Assembly: GCA_031279525.1 (NCBI GenBank) | Contig: JAITIH010000313.1 | Location: 1-8,478, forward strand | From: Deltaproteobacteria bacterium | GTDB taxonomy: Bacteria; Desulfobacterota; Desulfarculia; Adiutricales; Adiutricaceae | Reading direction: 5' to 3' | Length of the DNA stretch: 8,478 nt | Shown here: piece after piece, positions 6,129 to 8,478 of the stretch | Numbering within the stretch: position 1 is the first letter of the stretch | Layout: each line of letters opens with the position of its first letter | The notes under the pieces: model-generated | The model's database searches: none | What the model was told of the DNA's origin: nothing | What the model saw: the letters and a program-made list of their open reading frames with translations, nothing else | Position numbers and translations under genes: made by a program

Positions 6129-6671
6129 ATGAAATCGCTGATAAGTTTTTTTTGCGTTGGGCTTTTGTCGATGGGTCTTTGGGCGGCGACTGCCCAGGCT
6201 CAAGAGGGTGGGTCATTTCAGTTTGATGAGCTAGAGGTCGGTCGTCAGAGCCAGAGCGGCCAGGGCGGCCAGGGCTCTCAGGCGGACTGGGGCCAGGACG
6301 ACGCCGACCTGGCGAGGCGGCTGTTCTCCGACGATCAACCCTCGCCCGCTTCCGGCCAGCCAGCGGCCCCGGCCGGGGAGAGCTCCGGGGGATCTTTCCA
6401 AAATTTGCCGGGCGTGCCCAGCCCCGTCCAGACCCCGGCCCAGCCAGGGGAGGCCAAGATCGAAAGGACCGACCCCGCCGCCTCCCGCGGCTTTGGCTCC
6501 TGGACCCCCAGGGTCACCGACTACGCGCCGCATCAAAGGCAGTGGTTTGAGGCCGAGGAAGCCTGGAGCAAGGACTTGGGAAACTACGTGCCCCCTTGCT
6601 CGTCTTTGGTCGCCAATCGGATTCTTTACCACATTAACTGCGCCTCCGGCTTAAAAAACCAGGGGCGTTAA
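6129..6671 (+). CDS. small exported Gln/Gly/Pro-rich protein of unknown function
   Basis: I do not recognise a family. The ATG at 6129 is chosen over one at 6096 because AGGGG (6117-6121) lies 7 nt before it and because translation then begins directly with a signal peptide: one Lys, a hydrophobic core LISFFCVGLLSMGLW, and a likely cleavage site after TAQA at residue 24. The product is 180 residues and should be periplasmic or secreted; no lipobox is seen. The mature part starts acidic, then becomes low-complexity and rich in Gln, Gly, Ser, Pro and Ala (about 38-115), typical of a disordered linker. It ends in a more ordered segment (about 118-175) rich in aromatic residues (FGSWTPRVTDYAPHQRQWF) with two cysteines, C157 and C171, that could form a disulfide after export. 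The layout suggests a tether plus small C-terminal domain. Codon use and signal peptide support a real gene, but its function is open. Confidence 0.78.
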   Translation: MKSLISFFCVGLLSMGLWAATAQAQEGGSFQFDELEVGRQSQSGQGGQGSQADWGQDDADLARRLFSDDQPSPASGQPAAPAGESSGGSFQNLPGVPSPVQTPAQPGEAKIERTDPAASRGFGSWTPRVTDYAPHQRQWFEAEEAWSKDLGNYVPPCSSLVANRILYHINCASGLKNQGR

Positions 6672-6674
6672 GGG

Positions 6675-6695
6675 CCTTTGGCCGGCGCGCCAAGG
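6675..6695 (+). other. small hairpin just after the exported-protein gene
   Basis: CCTTTGGC (6675-6682) pairs with GCCAAGG (6689-6695) over 7 bp with one bulged T and a 6-nt loop. It starts 3 nt after the stop codon. No T-tract follows, so it may shield the message end rather than terminate transcription. Confidence 0.3.
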
Positions 6696-6723
6696 GTCGA
6701 AAAAGCCCCGCGCTCAAGACTTT

Positions 6724-6772
6724 CCGCTTTAAAGAACCTTTGGGAGGCGGCTTCCTTGAGGTTCTTACGCGG
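6724..6772 (+). terminator. nested long hairpin, probable terminator of the exported-protein gene
   Basis: Three stacked stems can form: CCGC/GCGG (6724-6727 with 6769-6772), a perfect 8-bp AAGAACCT/AGGTTCTT (6732-6739 with 6759-6766), and GGGAG/CTTCC (6742-6746 with 6751-6755, one G-U pair) closing a GCGG loop. TTTATTTC follows at 6773-6780. Position about 50 nt after the stop fits a terminator, though the T-run is interrupted and another structured-RNA role is possible. Confidence 0.45.
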
Positions 6773-6837
6773 TTTATTTCGGCCTCTTTCGCGGGGCCAA
6801 ATTTTTTTGGGGCCAGGGCTTATGCGCGGTTTTTCGG

Positions 6838-7014
6838 CCATAGGCCGCCATAGGTCGCGGTCGGAGCCGCGGCCATAGGCCGCCATGTGGACCGCGGTCG
6901 GAGCCGCGACCATAGGTCGCCATGTGGACCGCGGCCGGAGCCGCGGCCATAGGCCGCCATGGGTCGTGGTTAGAGCCGCGACCATAGGCCGCTATGTGGA
7001 CCGCGACCGGAGCC
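6838..7014. repeat. five imperfect 35-37 bp GC-rich tandem repeats, four with a stem-loop
   Basis: Units run 6838-6872 (35 bp), 6873-6909 (37), 6910-6946 (37), 6947-6981 (35) and a shortened 6982-7014. Each opens with CCATAGG(C/T)CGC(C/T)AT, and full units end in GAGCCGCGG or GAGCCGCGA. In the first four units the middle (for example GGTCGCGG in unit 1) pairs with the end of the unit plus the first two bases of the next, around a 6-nt loop such as TCGGAG. Units 1 and 4 form 8-bp stems with one G-U pair. Units 2 and 3 carry TGGACC and form shorter or bulged stems. The period is not a multiple of three and frames break between units, so this is not a coding repeat. There are no unique spacers, so it is not CRISPR. 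It lies between the exported-protein gene and pepF. Confidence 0.85.
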
Positions 7015-7056
7015 AAAGGCCCCCCCCAAAAAAGCCTTTTGGCCTATTTTTAGGCC
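7012..7056 (+). promoter_or_regulatory. two overlapping hairpins in the pepF leader
   Basis: GCCAAAGGC (7012-7020) can pair with GCCTTTTGGC (7034-7043) with one bulged T. GGCCTA (7041-7046) can pair perfectly with TAGGCC (7051-7056) around TTTT. Both use GGC at 7041-7043, so the two stems compete. The second ends 5 nt before the AAGGAGG ribosome binding site at 7061-7067. A regulatory role is inference. Confidence 0.35.
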
Positions 7057-7070
7057 GGCAAAGGAGGAAC

Positions 7071-8478
7071 ATGACCGACTCTCCCTCATGGGATCTAGGG
7101 CTTCTTTACGCCCCCGACTCCCCGGAACTGAAAAGGGATCTTGAGGAATTAAGAAACCGCCGTCAGGCATTTGGGGCTCACAAGGAGCTTTTGGCCCAGA
7201 GGTCGCCGACCTTAGAGGAGTTCGGGGCCATGGTCCGGGAATTGGAGTCTTTAAACCTCCTGGCGACCAACCTGGTCAGCTGGGCCGATCTGTGGGTGGC
7301 CGAGGACGTCGGCGACCAGAAGGCTCAGGCCGTCTTGGCCGCCATGCGGGAGGAAGGGGCCGAGCTGGTCAACGACGTCTTGTTTTTCGAGTTGTGGTGG
7401 AAAAAATTAGGCGCGGAAGAGGCCGAAAGGTATCTGACCTCGCTCCCGGAGTTCGAGTACTTTTTGCGCCGTGAGCGGGCTTTGGTGGAGCATACCCTGA
7501 CCGAGGCCGAGGAAAAGATCGTTAACCTAAAAAACGTTCACGGCCGTGAGGCCCATGTCGGCCTCTACGACGCCCTGACCAGCCGCTACGCTTTCGAGGG
7601 GGCCAACATCCCGGGCAGCGACGGCCAGCCCATGAACCGGGAAGAGCTCATGCTCCTCGTTAGAAGCTCCGCCCCCGAGACCCGGGCCGCGGCCTATCGA
7701 GAGCTTTACCGGGTTTTTGGCCAAGACGGGGCCATCTTGGGGCAGATCTACCAGGAACTCGTTCGGGATTGGCGTCAGGAAAACGTCCGCCTACGCCATT
7801 ACCCTAACCCGGCCAGCGTCCGGCATAAGAAAAACGACCTGCCAGAGGAGGCGGTGGAGAGCTTATTAAGGGTCTGCCAGCGAAAGGGCCCGGAGGTCTT
7901 TGGCCGCTATTTCCGGAAAAAGGCCGAGGTTTTGGGGCTAGAAAGGCTGAGGCGCTACGACCTGTACGCCCCCTACGGCGAGGACCAAGGCCAGTGGTCG
8001 TTCGAGGAGGCCATGAGCCTTGTGGAAAAGAGCTTTGGGGCCTTTGACCCTAAGCTCGCCGAGCTGGCCAAGGCCGTTTGGGCCGGCCGGCGCCTGGACG
8101 CCGCCTCCCGGCCCGGCAAGCGCAGCGGGGCCTTCTGCGCCTCCATCTCGCCTAAGACGGTCCCTTGGGTCCTCATGACTTTTAAGGGCAAGACCCAGGA
8201 TCTGTTCACCCTGGCCCACGAGCTGGGGCACGCGGCTCATAGCCAACTGGCCCGGGAGCAGAACGTCTTCCATTTCCACGCCTGCCTGCCCCTGGCCGAG
8301 ACCGCCTCCACCTTCGGCGAGATGCTCTTGGCCAAAACCCTTTTAAGCCAAGCCTCAGAGGATGAGAGGAAGACTTTGACGTTCCACCTTCTGGACGACG
8401 CCTACGCCACGGTCGGCCGGCAGGCTTTTTTCGCCCTCTTCGAGTTAAAGGCTCACGAGATGGTCGTAGACGGGGCCA
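7071..8478 (+). CDS. pepF: oligoendopeptidase F, M3 family zinc metallopeptidase (partial, right end missing)
   Basis: A cytoplasmic peptidase that cuts oligopeptides internally, usually in peptide turnover. The frame starts at ATG 7071 and is open to the window edge, giving 469 visible codons of an expected 590 to 600. The N-terminus (WDLGLLYAPDSPELKRDLEEL) has the usual PepF opening. An Oligopep_F-type helical N-domain occupies roughly residues 110-180 (for example the FEYFLRRERALVEHTLTEAE stretch). The catalytic M3 domain follows, with zinc-binding HELGH at 383-387 (H383, E384, H387) and third ligand E410 in LAETASTFGEMLL. GAFCASISPKTVPWVLMTF upstream of the zinc site is typical of the family. 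AAGGAGG (7061-7067) gives a strong, closely spaced ribosome binding site. No signal peptide is seen. A carboxypeptidase M32 is excluded by the PepF-like N-terminus and the ETAST motif. No partner genes are visible. Confidence 0.93.
   Translation, partial: MTDSPSWDLGLLYAPDSPELKRDLEELRNRRQAFGAHKELLAQRSPTLEEFGAMVRELESLNLLATNLVSWADLWVAEDVGDQKAQAVLAAMREEGAELVNDVLFFELWWKKLGAEEAERYLTSLPEFEYFLRRERALVEHTLTEAEEKIVNLKNVHGREAHVGLYDALTSRYAFEGANIPGSDGQPMNREELMLLVRSSAPETRAAAYRELYRVFGQDGAILGQIYQELVRDWRQENVRLRHYPNPASVRHKKNDLPEEAVESLLRVCQRKGPEVFGRYFRKKAEVLGLERLRRYDLYAPYGEDQGQWSFEEAMSLVEKSFGAFDPKLAELAKAVWAGRRLDAASRPGKRSGAFCASISPKTVPWVLMTFKGKTQDLFTLAHELGHAAHSQLAREQNVFHFHACLPLAETASTFGEMLLAKTLLSQASEDERKTLTFHLLDDAYATVGRQAFFALFELKAHEMVVDGA

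Larger units (their letters stand above)
6672..7070. other. intergenic region between the exported-protein gene and pepF
   Basis: About 400 bases without a supportable gene. It holds the two hairpins after the exported-protein gene, the tandem repeat array, and a short leader before pepF containing a run of eight C and six A (7020-7033). Any pepF promoter must lie here or upstream; no convincing -35/-10 pair is visible in this GC-rich stretch. Confidence 0.6.

Noticed and set aside
6838..7014. Repeat array as a CRISPR
   Set aside because: Repeats are contiguous and imperfect with no unique spacers, and no cas gene is nearby.
6668..7170. Overlapping minus-strand frames through the repeat array giving repetitive peptides (AAYGRGS-like)
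   Set aside because: The peptides are translations of the DNA repeats. Unit lengths of 35 and 37 shift the frame between units, there is no ribosome binding site, and the frames end in pepF or the upstream gene.

Overview
The window carries ordinary bacterial housekeeping and signalling genes at high GC, separated by intergenic stretches that swing sharply to AT-rich sequence. Gene content and protein style (stand-alone CheY next to a divergent CheA, an aroA-aroE pair, an M3-family oligopeptidase) fit a Gram-negative, possibly motile bacterium, perhaps of the deltaproteobacterial/Desulfobacterota kind. That assignment is a guess from protein style; no rRNA or tRNA is present to settle it.

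Layout. Positions 1-2141, minus strand: a shikimate-pathway operon. aroA (EPSP synthase) overlaps aroE (shikimate dehydrogenase) by 13 bp, and a possible third cistron starts 5 bp past aroE and runs off the left edge. Positions 2142-2874 form a divergent intergenic region with a candidate aroA promoter and a strongly AT-rich island bounded by a 10-bp direct repeat. Positions 2875-5515, plus strand: cheY then cheA. Positions 5516-6128 are non-coding, with a likely cheA terminator, short phased and tandem repeats, and an AT-rich leader. Positions 6129-6671 encode a small exported Gln/Gly/Pro-rich protein of unknown function. Positions 6672-7070 are non-coding: a nested hairpin, five imperfect 35-37 bp tandem repeats that each contain a stem-loop, and a short structured leader. 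From 7071 to the right edge is the first part of an oligoendopeptidase F (M3) gene.

How the genes work together. AroE makes shikimate from 3-dehydroshikimate. AroA condenses shikimate 3-phosphate with PEP two steps later, so the overlap fits co-expression toward chorismate. CheA autophosphorylates and passes phosphate to CheY. No cheW, cheR, cheB or receptor gene lies in the window, so the rest of that pathway must be elsewhere. The exported protein and the peptidase have no obvious link to each other or to the other genes.

The most interesting signals are the hairpin repeat array at 6838-7014, whose stems look conserved despite base changes; the CheA middle region, which resembles a second HPt domain with its histidine replaced by Asn; the direct-repeat-bounded AT island upstream of cheY; and the orphan exported protein. 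I see no phage, transposase, CRISPR, toxin or defence genes.
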